64,000 bases of DNA from Rhizobium sp. CCGE 510. GTDB taxonomy: Bacteria; Pseudomonadota; Alphaproteobacteria; Rhizobiales; Rhizobiaceae. Of this stretch, positions 56,852-64,000 are shown piece by piece. Location of the stretch: the NCBI RefSeq assembly GCF_000292525.1, contig NZ_AEYF01000005.1, forward strand, positions 1-64,000. The letters are read 5' to 3'. The first letter of the stretch is position 1. Each line of letters starts with the position of its first letter. The notes under the pieces were generated by a model. It was given only the letters and a program-made list of their open reading frames with translations, ran no database searches and was not told the origin of the DNA. Made by a program: the position numbers and the translations under genes.

Positions 56852-57856
56852 CTATTCCACCTTGATACGCGGGTCGATCAGCGGGCTCAGAATGTCGATG
56901 ATGAACACCGCGGCGGCGACGCCGACGATCGACAAGGCGCTGAGGCCGAGCACCAGGCTGTAATCGCCGGCATGCACCGCTGAAATCAGCAGGTTGCCGA
57001 TGCCCGGATAGCCGAAGACGATTTCGGTGATGACGGTGCCGTTGAAGATCGCCCCGAGCGACATGGCAAGCCCGGTGAACTGCGGCACCATGGCATTGCG
57101 GGCGATATAGGAGCGGAGGATTTTCCGCTTCGGCACGCCGCCGAGCTCGGCGAAGACGACGTAATCATCGGTGATGATGTTGGACACCAGCGCGCGCATG
57201 CCGATCAGCCAGCTGCCGGTTCCGACAAGGATCAGCGACAGGGCCGGCAGGATCGAGTGTTCGAGGACATCGAGCACCAGCGCGAAGGAAAGGTCCAGAT
57301 TGGCGTTCATCTCGTAGGCGCCATTGATCGGCAGCACCGGCCAGAGATAGCCGAACAGGATGAGCAGCACGAAGGCCAGAATATAATAGGGAATGGGAAG
57401 CAGGGCGATGCAGACGAGGCTGACGGCCTTCAGCACCATGTTCTTCCGGTAATAGCCGGCGAGCGCGCCGATCGCATTGCCGAGCACGAAGGTGATCACC
57501 GTGGACACCGTCATCAGCCCGATGGTCCAGGGCAGGGACCGCAGAATGATGGTGGAAACAGGCGTCGGAAAAGCCGAAAGCGAGGGGCCGAGATCACCGG
57601 TCGCAAGCCGCAGCCAGAAATGCAGATATTGCTGCCAGATCGAGCCCTCCATGCCGTAAAGCTCGCGAAGCGACTGACGCATCAGTTCGATCGCATTCGG
57701 ATCGGACTGTCCCATCTGGGTGATGGCGCCGATGCTTTCTTCGACCGGATCGATCGGGGTCAGGTGGGTGATAAAGAATGTGATGCTGACGCCAAGAAAG
57801 ACGACGAGCAGAAACTGACCGAACCGCTTCAGCACAAAGATCAGATAGGACGTCAT
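56852..57856 (-). CDS. peptide-type ABC transporter permease (DppB-like)
   Basis: A 334-residue permease with N-terminal helix (FGQFLLVVFLGVSITFFITH), long periplasmic segment (about 40-95) and EAA loop near VFAELGGVPKRKILRSYIAR. Three bases separate it from the next permease gene. Confidence 0.9.
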   Translation of the reverse strand: MTSYLIFVLKRFGQFLLVVFLGVSITFFITHLTPIDPVEESIGAITQMGQSDPNAIELMRQSLRELYGMEGSIWQQYLHFWLRLATGDLGPSLSAFPTPVSTIILRSLPWTIGLMTVSTVITFVLGNAIGALAGYYRKNMVLKAVSLVCIALLPIPYYILAFVLLILFGYLWPVLPINGAYEMNANLDLSFALVLDVLEHSILPALSLILVGTGSWLIGMRALVSNIITDDYVVFAELGGVPKRKILRSYIARNAMVPQFTGLAMSLGAIFNGTVITEIVFGYPGIGNLLISAVHAGDYSLVLGLSALSIVGVAAAVFIIDILSPLIDPRIKVE

Positions 57857-57979
57857 AGGGCAGTGGTTCCTCTCTGGTTCCCTCTCATCGCCTGGAAAGC
57901 ACCGATGGGAAAGGATCGACGGGCTGGTGCCCGTCGATAAGGGGGCCGGCGCGATGGCTGCGCGCCGGCGTTGGGAGGA

Positions 57980-59884
57980 TTATTTCGGTTGAGCCGGCTT
58001 CAGTTTGACCATCATCAGCCTGGAGTTCGCCCAATTCGGCACCGGGTCTGTGTAAGGGTCATCGATCGTCGGGTAGCCGGTCCAATAGGTCGTGTCCATC
58101 GAGGTGAAGACGTTATAGGACATCAGCGGGATCGTCGGCATTTCGCGGGCGACGAGCTTCAGATAATCCTTGCCGAGCTCGATGCCCTTGGGGTCGTCGG
58201 CGCTGATGCCGCGGATGGTCTCGATGATCTTGTCGAGCTCCGGATTGGACCAGCGCTGCCAGTTGCGCGGCGGCTGATTATCACCCTTCTTGGCGACGAA
58301 CTGCGAGTGCCAGCTGTCGAGGAAGAACGACAGGTCGGGATCGCCGCCCCAGGTCTCGACGCTCCAGGCGATCGCCACCTGGAAATCGCCGGGCTGCAGC
58401 GCCACCTGCCACAGTTTCTCGGTGGGCACCGCCTTGGCGTCGATGCCGAAGGCGGCCCATTGCTGCGCGATCAGCGTGCCTGCCCGGGTGAAGACCGAGC
58501 GCGAATCGCCCTCGACGGTCATCCGGATCCTGAACGGCTTGCCATCCGGGGTCATCCATTTGCCGCCGGTCTTCTTGAAGCCTGCCTTCTCCAGCAGTTC
58601 GCCGGCTGCCTGCGGGTTCGGTTTCCACCAGCCATAGCCGAATGCCGTGCTGATCGCCTCAGGGTCGGTCGGGATCTGGTCCTTGAACTTCGGCTGCTTG
58701 CGCAGCAGATCGGCAACCTGTTGTCCGATTGTCGGATCATAGGGTTTGATCTTCTGCTTGCCGGTGTCGACCTCGAAGTCCTTCAGCCAATCCTGCATCG
58801 GCGCCTGATAGTCTTTCATGGCAATGGCCGTCGGCGGTACGCCGAGCGCCGACAGCGTCGCCGTGCCGCGATAGCTCGCCATGTCGACGGCCTTGATGTC
58901 GATCAGCAGGGCCAGCGCCCAGCGCACGTCGGGATTGGCAAAGGTCGGATCCTGGGTGTTGAAGATCACAGCCGGAAGTGTCGGATCCGGATGGGCGAAG
59001 GGGAAGCCCGGGAACCAGGTCGCAATCGACTTGGATTTTTCCTTGAGGGTGAACATGCCCTCAGGCGTGTTGTCGTGGATGATATCGAGATTGTGCTCGA
59101 GCTGAGCGATGGTGCGTTTATCCGGCGGGCCGGGATCGGTGTAGGTCACATATTTAGGGGCCGGTTCGCCGAAGCGGGCCAGCGATGTTTTCTGCCAGTC
59201 TTCACGCTTTTCCCAAGTATACCATTTGCCCTGGGGATCATAAGCCTTGAGCTTGTAGGCGCCGAGCGAGACGGGATTGGCGAAATCATAGCGGATCGGG
59301 TCGGCCACTTTCTCGAACACATGCTTGGGCATGATCCAGGCGCCGTTCCAGCGAACGGTGAAAAGGGCGTGGAAGCGCGAATTGGGCTTCTTCAGCTTGA
59401 ACACCACCGTCTGGGGATCGGTCGCCTCGACGCTTGCCACCTGCACCGAGAAGGCAGCACTCCAGACCATGCCGGGATGATCCATCTGCGTTTTGACGGT
59501 ATAGACCACATCGTCTGCCGTGAACTCGACGCCGTCGCTCCAGAAGAGCCCCTTGCGCAGTTTCACGGTCATCTCGGTGAAGTCGGCATTGTATTGCGGC
59601 TTGTCGGCGGCCAGCGAACTGTCCCAGGTCGAGCCGCCAAGCCCTTGTTCGGGGTCGATATACCAGAGCGTATCCATGGTCAGCTGCTGCAGGCCGGTGG
59701 AAACACCGCCGCCGCCATTGACCCAGATATTGAACCAGCCCGGATTCTTGATCGTCCCTTCCGGATTTTCGACGATGAGCGTCTCCTTGCGCGGCAAGGA
59801 GGTGTAGTCATCGGCCTTGGCCGCCGCTGTCAGGCCGAGTGCGGCCAGCGCGACGCCAAATGCGAGCCTCTTCCACTGTTGCAT
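57980..59884 (-). CDS. peptide-type ABC transporter, periplasmic binding protein
   Basis: A 634-residue family-5 solute-binding protein with signal peptide (MQQWKRLAFGVALAALGLTA, cleavage near AAAKA|DD). LRKGLFWSDGVEFTADDVVY and VFKLKKPNSRFHALFTVRWN are typical core segments. As first gene downstream of the GH51 gene it probably binds an arabino-oligosaccharide or a xylan/pectin fragment. ATG 59884 begins the signal peptide. The gap 59885-60085 shows no gene. Confidence 0.85.
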   Translation of the reverse strand: MQQWKRLAFGVALAALGLTAAAKADDYTSLPRKETLIVENPEGTIKNPGWFNIWVNGGGGVSTGLQQLTMDTLWYIDPEQGLGGSTWDSSLAADKPQYNADFTEMTVKLRKGLFWSDGVEFTADDVVYTVKTQMDHPGMVWSAAFSVQVASVEATDPQTVVFKLKKPNSRFHALFTVRWNGAWIMPKHVFEKVADPIRYDFANPVSLGAYKLKAYDPQGKWYTWEKREDWQKTSLARFGEPAPKYVTYTDPGPPDKRTIAQLEHNLDIIHDNTPEGMFTLKEKSKSIATWFPGFPFAHPDPTLPAVIFNTQDPTFANPDVRWALALLIDIKAVDMASYRGTATLSALGVPPTAIAMKDYQAPMQDWLKDFEVDTGKQKIKPYDPTIGQQVADLLRKQPKFKDQIPTDPEAISTAFGYGWWKPNPQAAGELLEKAGFKKTGGKWMTPDGKPFRIRMTVEGDSRSVFTRAGTLIAQQWAAFGIDAKAVPTEKLWQVALQPGDFQVAIAWSVETWGGDPDLSFFLDSWHSQFVAKKGDNQPPRNWQRWSNPELDKIIETIRGISADDPKGIELGKDYLKLVAREMPTIPLMSYNVFTSMDTTYWTGYPTIDDPYTDPVPNWANSRLMMVKLKPAQPK

Positions 59885-60085
59885 GAACTCCTCCCTAGAA
59901 AGCGACGATGCGGCGGCCATAAGGCACGCATGGGCACGTCGCGGTTGTCGGTTCGCGAAAGCATCAGGACTTGAGACACTCAAGGTCCGAGGCTTCAGCC
60001 AACCATCCCTCCGGCCCGCCTGCCTCCTCGCAGTCGAGCCGAACCTCTTCAGCCGGGGCCAATCGGCCTTACCCGGCGGCGGCTG

Positions 60086-61594
60086 TCACACCGACAGCCG
60101 AATGACGTTGTAGGACAGCGGCTTCAGCGCCGCCCGCAACCTGCCGTCCTCGATCTTGGCGCTCTGGACATTGACCGGCGCGACCGTGTCTTGCCGCTGA
60201 GCCGTGTTGACGGCTTGCAGATCACTATTGGTCATCTCCACCTGCTCGACGACGCTCGCGGTGCCAAAACCTTCCAGCCGCACATCGAGATCGAGCGCCG
60301 TGTTCGGATGACGGTTGACGGCAAAGAAGGTCAGCGTCTTGCCATCCTCGGAATGGACCGCGGAGACATCGAGATAGGGGACGTCGTTTTCCTCGTCGCT
60401 GTCATAGGTCGGGCCATCGACGACCAGCTGCAGTGCCGATCCACGGCCATACCGGGAGGCATAGTAGAAGGGGTAATAGATCGTCTGGCGCCAGGCGGCC
60501 CCGCCGTCGTCGGTCATGATCGGGGCGATGACGTTGACGAGCTGGGCGATGCAGGCGATGCGCACCCGGTCGGAGCGGCGGATGAAGGTGTTCAGGATAC
60601 CGCCGACCTGCAGCACATCCTCGAAATTATAGACGTCTTCGAGCAGATGCGGTGCATCCGGCCACTCGTCGCGCGCCAGGATTTCCTTGTCCTGCTGGTT
60701 GGAATGATACCAGACGTTCCATTCGTCGAAGGAGATGCCGATCGTCTTTTTCGAGCGTTTTTTCGCCTTGATATAGTCGATCACGCCGCCGATCGTGGTG
60801 ATGTAACGGTCGAGCTTGGTCGCCCGGGCGAGATAGTTGAGGGTGTTCTTCTCGCGGTTGGCAAAATACATATGCAGCGAGATATGGTCGGCGCTGTCAT
60901 AGCACTGTTCGAGAACTTGAGCCTCCCAATCCGGATAGGTCGCCATATCGGAGTTGGACGAGCCGCAGACCACCAGTTCGAGCGACTTGTCGAAGCCGCG
61001 CATGGCCTTGGCCGTCTCATCCGCCAGCCGGCCATATTCATAGGCCGACTTGTGGCCGACCTGCCAGGGGCCATCCATCTCATTGCCGAGGCACCACAAT
61101 TTGACGTCGTGCGGATTGGCCCAGCCGTGTTTGCGGCGCAGATCGGAATAATAGGTGCCGCCGGGATGATTGCAATATTCGAGGAAATTGCGGGCCGCAT
61201 CCAGGCCGCGTGAGCCGAGATTGACGGCGAGCATCGGCTTGGTGTTCGCCTTCTTGCACCAGTCGACGAATTCGTTGACGCCGATCTGATTGGCTTCGCG
61301 GGTGCGCCAGGCAAGGTCGAGACGAACCGGGCGCTCCGAGCGCGGGCCGACGCCATCTTCCCAATTATAGGCCGAGACGAAATTGCCGCCGGGATAACGG
61401 CAGTAGGGCGTGTCGAGGTCACGCACCAGATCGAGGACATCGCGGCGGAAACCGTCCTCATCGGCTGTGGGATGTCCGGGCTCGTAAATGCCGCCGTAGA
61501 TCGCTCTGCCGAGATGCTCGAGAAATGAACTGTAGAGCCTGGAGTCAATGGTCGCGATGCGGAAATCGCGGTGGGCAACGACATTGGTTTTCAA
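60086..61594 (-). CDS. abfA: alpha-L-arabinofuranosidase, glycoside hydrolase family 51
   Basis: A 502-residue intracellular GH51 enzyme removing terminal arabinofuranose from arabinan, arabinoxylan or pectin fragments. The acid/base is Glu172 in WCLGNEMDGPW, the nucleophile Glu291 in GISFDEWNVW; YCRYPGGNFVSAYNWEDG is the usual N-terminal signature. No signal peptide, so import by the adjacent ABC system would supply the substrate. First gene of the leftward cluster and about 208 bases downstream of the ArsR-type regulator. Confidence 0.95.
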   Translation of the reverse strand: MKTNVVAHRDFRIATIDSRLYSSFLEHLGRAIYGGIYEPGHPTADEDGFRRDVLDLVRDLDTPYCRYPGGNFVSAYNWEDGVGPRSERPVRLDLAWRTREANQIGVNEFVDWCKKANTKPMLAVNLGSRGLDAARNFLEYCNHPGGTYYSDLRRKHGWANPHDVKLWCLGNEMDGPWQVGHKSAYEYGRLADETAKAMRGFDKSLELVVCGSSNSDMATYPDWEAQVLEQCYDSADHISLHMYFANREKNTLNYLARATKLDRYITTIGGVIDYIKAKKRSKKTIGISFDEWNVWYHSNQQDKEILARDEWPDAPHLLEDVYNFEDVLQVGGILNTFIRRSDRVRIACIAQLVNVIAPIMTDDGGAAWRQTIYYPFYYASRYGRGSALQLVVDGPTYDSDEENDVPYLDVSAVHSEDGKTLTFFAVNRHPNTALDLDVRLEGFGTASVVEQVEMTNSDLQAVNTAQRQDTVAPVNVQSAKIEDGRLRAALKPLSYNVIRLSV

Positions 61595-61802
61595 CGGATC
61601 CTCCCGTTTATGTATCAGATATTTTGTTTTCTTGCCTCCAACTTGATATCAGGAATGTCGTTCTGTCAACCGACCGGCGTTTTTAATCATACTAATGTAA
61701 TTTTCTGGAAAATACTTTTATTACAATAGGTTGTCTATATTTCAACGGTTGCTAATTTGAAAAAGAAGTGAAAATCGAAATCACGATTTATGATATCGAT
61801 TT

Positions 61803-62729
61803 TCAGACATGCAGCCGCATGATGATATCGCGGCCGTGATTTCCAAAGCCGCGACCGAAAATATTGACGCCGCCGGTATGGCCGGCATTCTCGGCGATGC
61901 CGACGCGCAGGCGGATGGACGAGTGCTGGCCGAGCGCAAGGTCGCCGAGCGTGACATTCGAGGCGGCGACACCGTCGATGAAGGTTCCACGCGTCGAGAT
62001 GCGCCAAGTCTTCATCATACCATATTGCGAGCCCTCGAGCTTCCACCATGGCGGCGTGAAGGCGCCGCGTTTGTCACCGTAGTCGCCGGGCGAGGTCCAG
62101 GTTCCGATCGCCATGCCGTTGACCCAGAGGGTGATGTCGGAAGGCCAGTCCGCATTGGTGCCGGGCACCTCGGACGACAGCTCCATCGAGAACTCGATGG
62201 CCCGGATGTCCTTGTTCAACACCTTGGCATTGTTGGGGAATTTATACTCGACATAGCCCCGGCCGAACCAGACGAGCCCCGCCTGCATGCGCTGCGGATC
62301 AAGGAAATAGTCGGGAACATCAAGCGGGCCGATGACGCTCTCGCTGGAGCAAAGGCCGCATGGCGCATGCACGTCGCAGCTGGTGTACAACCCGACAGGC
62401 ATCTCGACTTCGATGATATTGTTGGCCCGTTGCGCGGCACTTTCCTCGAAGCTGATCAGGATTTCGCTATAGACCGCCGAGCAGATCTTCTGGTTACCCT
62501 TGCGGGCCTTGGCCAGCCGCGACTCGACCAGTCCGGCCTCTTCCAAAATCTGGATACCGGTGGCGACGGTCGACTGCGGCAGGGAAAGCGCCTGGGCGAT
62601 ATCGTTGATATTCGTCGGCCCTTTGGCGCAGAGCAGCTTCAGCATCTCGACCCGCGCCGGCGCCGAAAGCGCCCGTATCGCCGTATTATTCTCACCGGCA
62701 GCAATCGTCAAAAACGAACGTTCCATCAT
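61803..62729 (-). CDS. ArsR-type regulator with large C-terminal sensor domain
   Basis: A 308-residue protein: an N-terminal ArsR-like winged helix (about 15-95: IRALSAPARVEMLKLLCAKG, SLPQSTVATGIQILEEAGLV) and a C-terminal beta-rich region of about 200 residues (NKDIRAIEFSMELSSEVPG, DITLWVNGMAIGTWTSPGDY, INLTPG-free). A cysteine cluster, CDVHAPCGLC (118-127), precedes the second domain and may bind metal. The C-terminal part looks like a jelly-roll sugar-binding fold. Position upstream of abfA suggests regulation of arabinoside uptake. Confidence 0.78.
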   Translation of the reverse strand: MMERSFLTIAAGENNTAIRALSAPARVEMLKLLCAKGPTNINDIAQALSLPQSTVATGIQILEEAGLVESRLAKARKGNQKICSAVYSEILISFEESAAQRANNIIEVEMPVGLYTSCDVHAPCGLCSSESVIGPLDVPDYFLDPQRMQAGLVWFGRGYVEYKFPNNAKVLNKDIRAIEFSMELSSEVPGTNADWPSDITLWVNGMAIGTWTSPGDYGDKRGAFTPPWWKLEGSQYGMMKTWRISTRGTFIDGVAASNVTLGDLALGQHSSIRLRVGIAENAGHTGGVNIFGRGFGNHGRDIIMRLHV

Positions 62730-62753
62730 TCCCCCAAGAATTCCCGGAGAAAT

Positions 62754-62780
62754 GATGTATATCGAGAATTGTGATACATC
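62754..62780. promoter_or_regulatory. operator-like inverted repeat upstream of the ArsR-type gene
   Basis: GATGTAT (62754-62760) and ATACATC (62774-62780) are perfect arms around 13 bases, 24 bases upstream of the regulator start. A related TGTATC lies near 61614 upstream of abfA. Autoregulation plus control of abfA is plausible. Confidence 0.5.
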
Positions 62781-62864
62781 AAGTGGGGGTATTTAAACAA
62801 TTTTAGGATTGAGGCGGGGTCGTTCGAGTCTTGGAACGGGCATTTCATTCCAAATGACCGGCGT

Positions 62865-63623
62865 TCACCGGCGCAGCAGCGGTCGCAATGCGGCCTGGGT
62901 TTCCTTCAGCAGGGGCAGATAGAGCTGCTTCATCTCGGCGGCCGGGACGAGGGCGGCCGGGGCGCCGATATTGATCGCCGCAACGGTTTCGCCGCGGTCG
63001 TTTTCCACAGGCACGGCGATCGAGCAGAGGCCGATCTCCAGTTCCTGATCGATGATCGCATATCCCTCGGTGCGGATGCGGCGGAATTCGGCGATCAGCT
63101 CGTCCGGATCGGTCCTGGTATTCGCAGTGTTCTGTTTCAGCTCGCTGCGGGCAAGAATGGCGCGCGCCTCGTTTTCGCCAAGGGCTGCCAGCAATACGCG
63201 GCCCATCGAGGCGCAATAGGCGGGCAGGCGGCTGCCGGGGGTGAGATTGATCGACATGACGCGACGCTGCGAGGCGCGGGCGATATAGACGATTTCGCTG
63301 CCGTCGAGCACCGAGGCCGAGGCGCTCTGGCCGGCTCTTTCAGAGAGCTGATCGAGATGCGGCTGCAACAGCGCCGGCAGCGGCGTGGCGGCGAGATAGG
63401 CGTGGCCGAGCCGGAGGATCTTCGGCGTCAGGGTGAAGAACTTGCCGTCATAATCGGCATAACCGAGCTCGGCCAGCGTCAGCAGCGAGCGGCGCACGGT
63501 GGCACGGTCGAGATCCGTCAGCTTGGCGGCCTCGGCGATCGACAGCCGCTGTCGCGTCTCGCCGAAGGCTTCGATGACTTTCAGGCCGCGGGCAAAGCCG
63601 CTGACAAAATCGGTTTCGCGCAT
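62865..63623 (-). CDS. pcaR: IclR-family regulator, PcaR/PobR-like
   Basis: A 252-residue IclR regulator: winged helix at about 10-75 (FARGLKVIEAFGETRQRLSI, LDRATVRRSLLTLAELGYAD) and an effector domain to the end (GQSASASVLDGSEIVYIARA, SRLPAYCASMGRVLLAAL, GLCSIAVPVEN). The subgroup contains PcaR and PobR of the beta-ketoadipate and 4-hydroxybenzoate routes. No pca gene is visible here. ATG 63623 matches family length; the open frame upstream is not coding-like. Confidence 0.8.
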   Translation of the reverse strand: MRETDFVSGFARGLKVIEAFGETRQRLSIAEAAKLTDLDRATVRRSLLTLAELGYADYDGKFFTLTPKILRLGHAYLAATPLPALLQPHLDQLSERAGQSASASVLDGSEIVYIARASQRRVMSINLTPGSRLPAYCASMGRVLLAALGENEARAILARSELKQNTANTRTDPDELIAEFRRIRTEGYAIIDQELEIGLCSIAVPVENDRGETVAAINIGAPAALVPAAEMKQLYLPLLKETQAALRPLLRR

Positions 63624-63852
63624 GTGTTCCTGTCGTTGGAAGCCTGACTGGCGGCAGACTACGCTCAATAACGCCACGTCGATACTCCATAGCCCGCACC
63701 GAAAACAAGCAGGGGTGGTTCAGCAGAAGCATCATCGAAATTTTCGAACATGTGCTTCCAAACTCTCCGGCTTTTTCGATCGAGTCGCGCCGCATAAATT
63801 TTGGTGGCCAGCGCGCGCGCCGCACAAGATCCTTATCAACACCGGAGAAAGA

Positions 63853-64000
63853 ATGCCCGACTATCTCGCGCCTCACGATCTTCGTATCGGTCACGTTCAC
63901 CTGAAAGTATCAGATCTACACCGCTCCATTACCTTCTATAGGGAGATTTTAGGCTTCGAACTCCGCTTTCAGCTGCCAACATTCGCCTTCCTGTCGGTGG
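63853..64000 (+). CDS. VOC-family protein, truncated by window end
   Basis: The first 49 residues of a vicinal-oxygen-chelate protein: RIGHVHLKVSDLHRSITFYR, then ILGFELRFQ and FAFLSV, with the His metal ligand in GHVHLKV. This opening is typical of catechol 2,3-dioxygenase/glyoxalase-like proteins. GGAGAAAGA precedes ATG 63853. The gene continues beyond 64000. It is divergent from the IclR gene. Confidence 0.8.
   Translation, partial: MPDYLAPHDLRIGHVHLKVSDLHRSITFYREILGFELRFQLPTFAFLSV

Overview
The window looks like a piece of a Rhizobium/Agrobacterium-type alphaproteobacterial genome. It is GC-rich, carries the dyad intergenic repeats common in that group (1-240, 12541-12700), and its best recognised clusters match rhizobial ones: a complete hut cluster, and an alpha-galactoside locus ordered like the agp/agaL locus of Sinorhizobium meliloti. 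All identifications come from reading the sequence; no database search was run. I saw no tRNA or rRNA gene, CRISPR array, complete insertion sequence or replication origin.

Layout. 0-3.4 kb: LysR regulator (PcaQ-like), an Xre/MbcA-RES toxin-antitoxin pair, an alpha/beta hydrolase and a small polar protein. 3.4-9.3 kb: three copies of a 14-base near-palindrome, a DUF899 thioredoxin-fold protein, a VOC protein, then an Fsr-like exporter + ogt operon with a divergent AraC regulator. Fragments of the DUF899 gene and of a J-domain gene at 5.2-5.8 kb record an old tandem duplication. 9.4-17.8 kb: histidine utilisation (hutDUGHI leftward, hutF-hutC rightward) with a 12-base palindromic operator between hutI and hutF. 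17.8-23.4 kb: a second HutC-like GntR regulator, a polar amino-acid ABC importer and a histidine-ammonia-lyase paralogue that lacks the Ala-Ser-Gly cofactor tripeptide. 23.4-31.6 kb: mixed single genes (secreted protein, PAP2 phosphatase, dimethylglycine-dehydrogenase-like flavoprotein, MscS channel with a cyclic-nucleotide domain, an XRE mini-operon, a methyltransferase). 31.6-41.8 kb: alpha-galactoside locus (AraC regulator, two GH4 enzymes, peptide-type ABC importer) closed by a strong terminator.

42.4-49.4 kb is the accessory island and the most interesting part. Two convergent operons encode enzymes of nucleotide chemistry together with two SIR2-like NAD-consuming candidates. Rightward: a SIR2-like/PLD-like fusion, a GHMP-fold protein resembling beta-ribofuranosylaminobenzene-phosphate synthase, and a P-loop nucleotide kinase. 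Leftward: a HARE-HTH/Nudix/P-loop-kinase triple fusion, a methyltransferase, a second SIR2-like protein and a HAM1-type NTP pyrophosphatase, with start-stop overlaps. I read this as a candidate nucleotide-centred conflict (anti-phage) system. It sits between the agaL2 terminator and a shattered ABC-ATPase pseudogene, consistent with insertion by transfer.

50.2-64 kb: periplasmic processing protease Prc, a GNAT-toxin remnant, an HxlR regulator with a divergent quinone-reductase-type oxidoreductase, a five-gene peptide-type ABC importer downstream of a GH51 arabinofuranosidase and an unusual ArsR-type regulator, then an IclR regulator (PcaR-like) and the start of a VOC dioxygenase-like gene cut by the window end.
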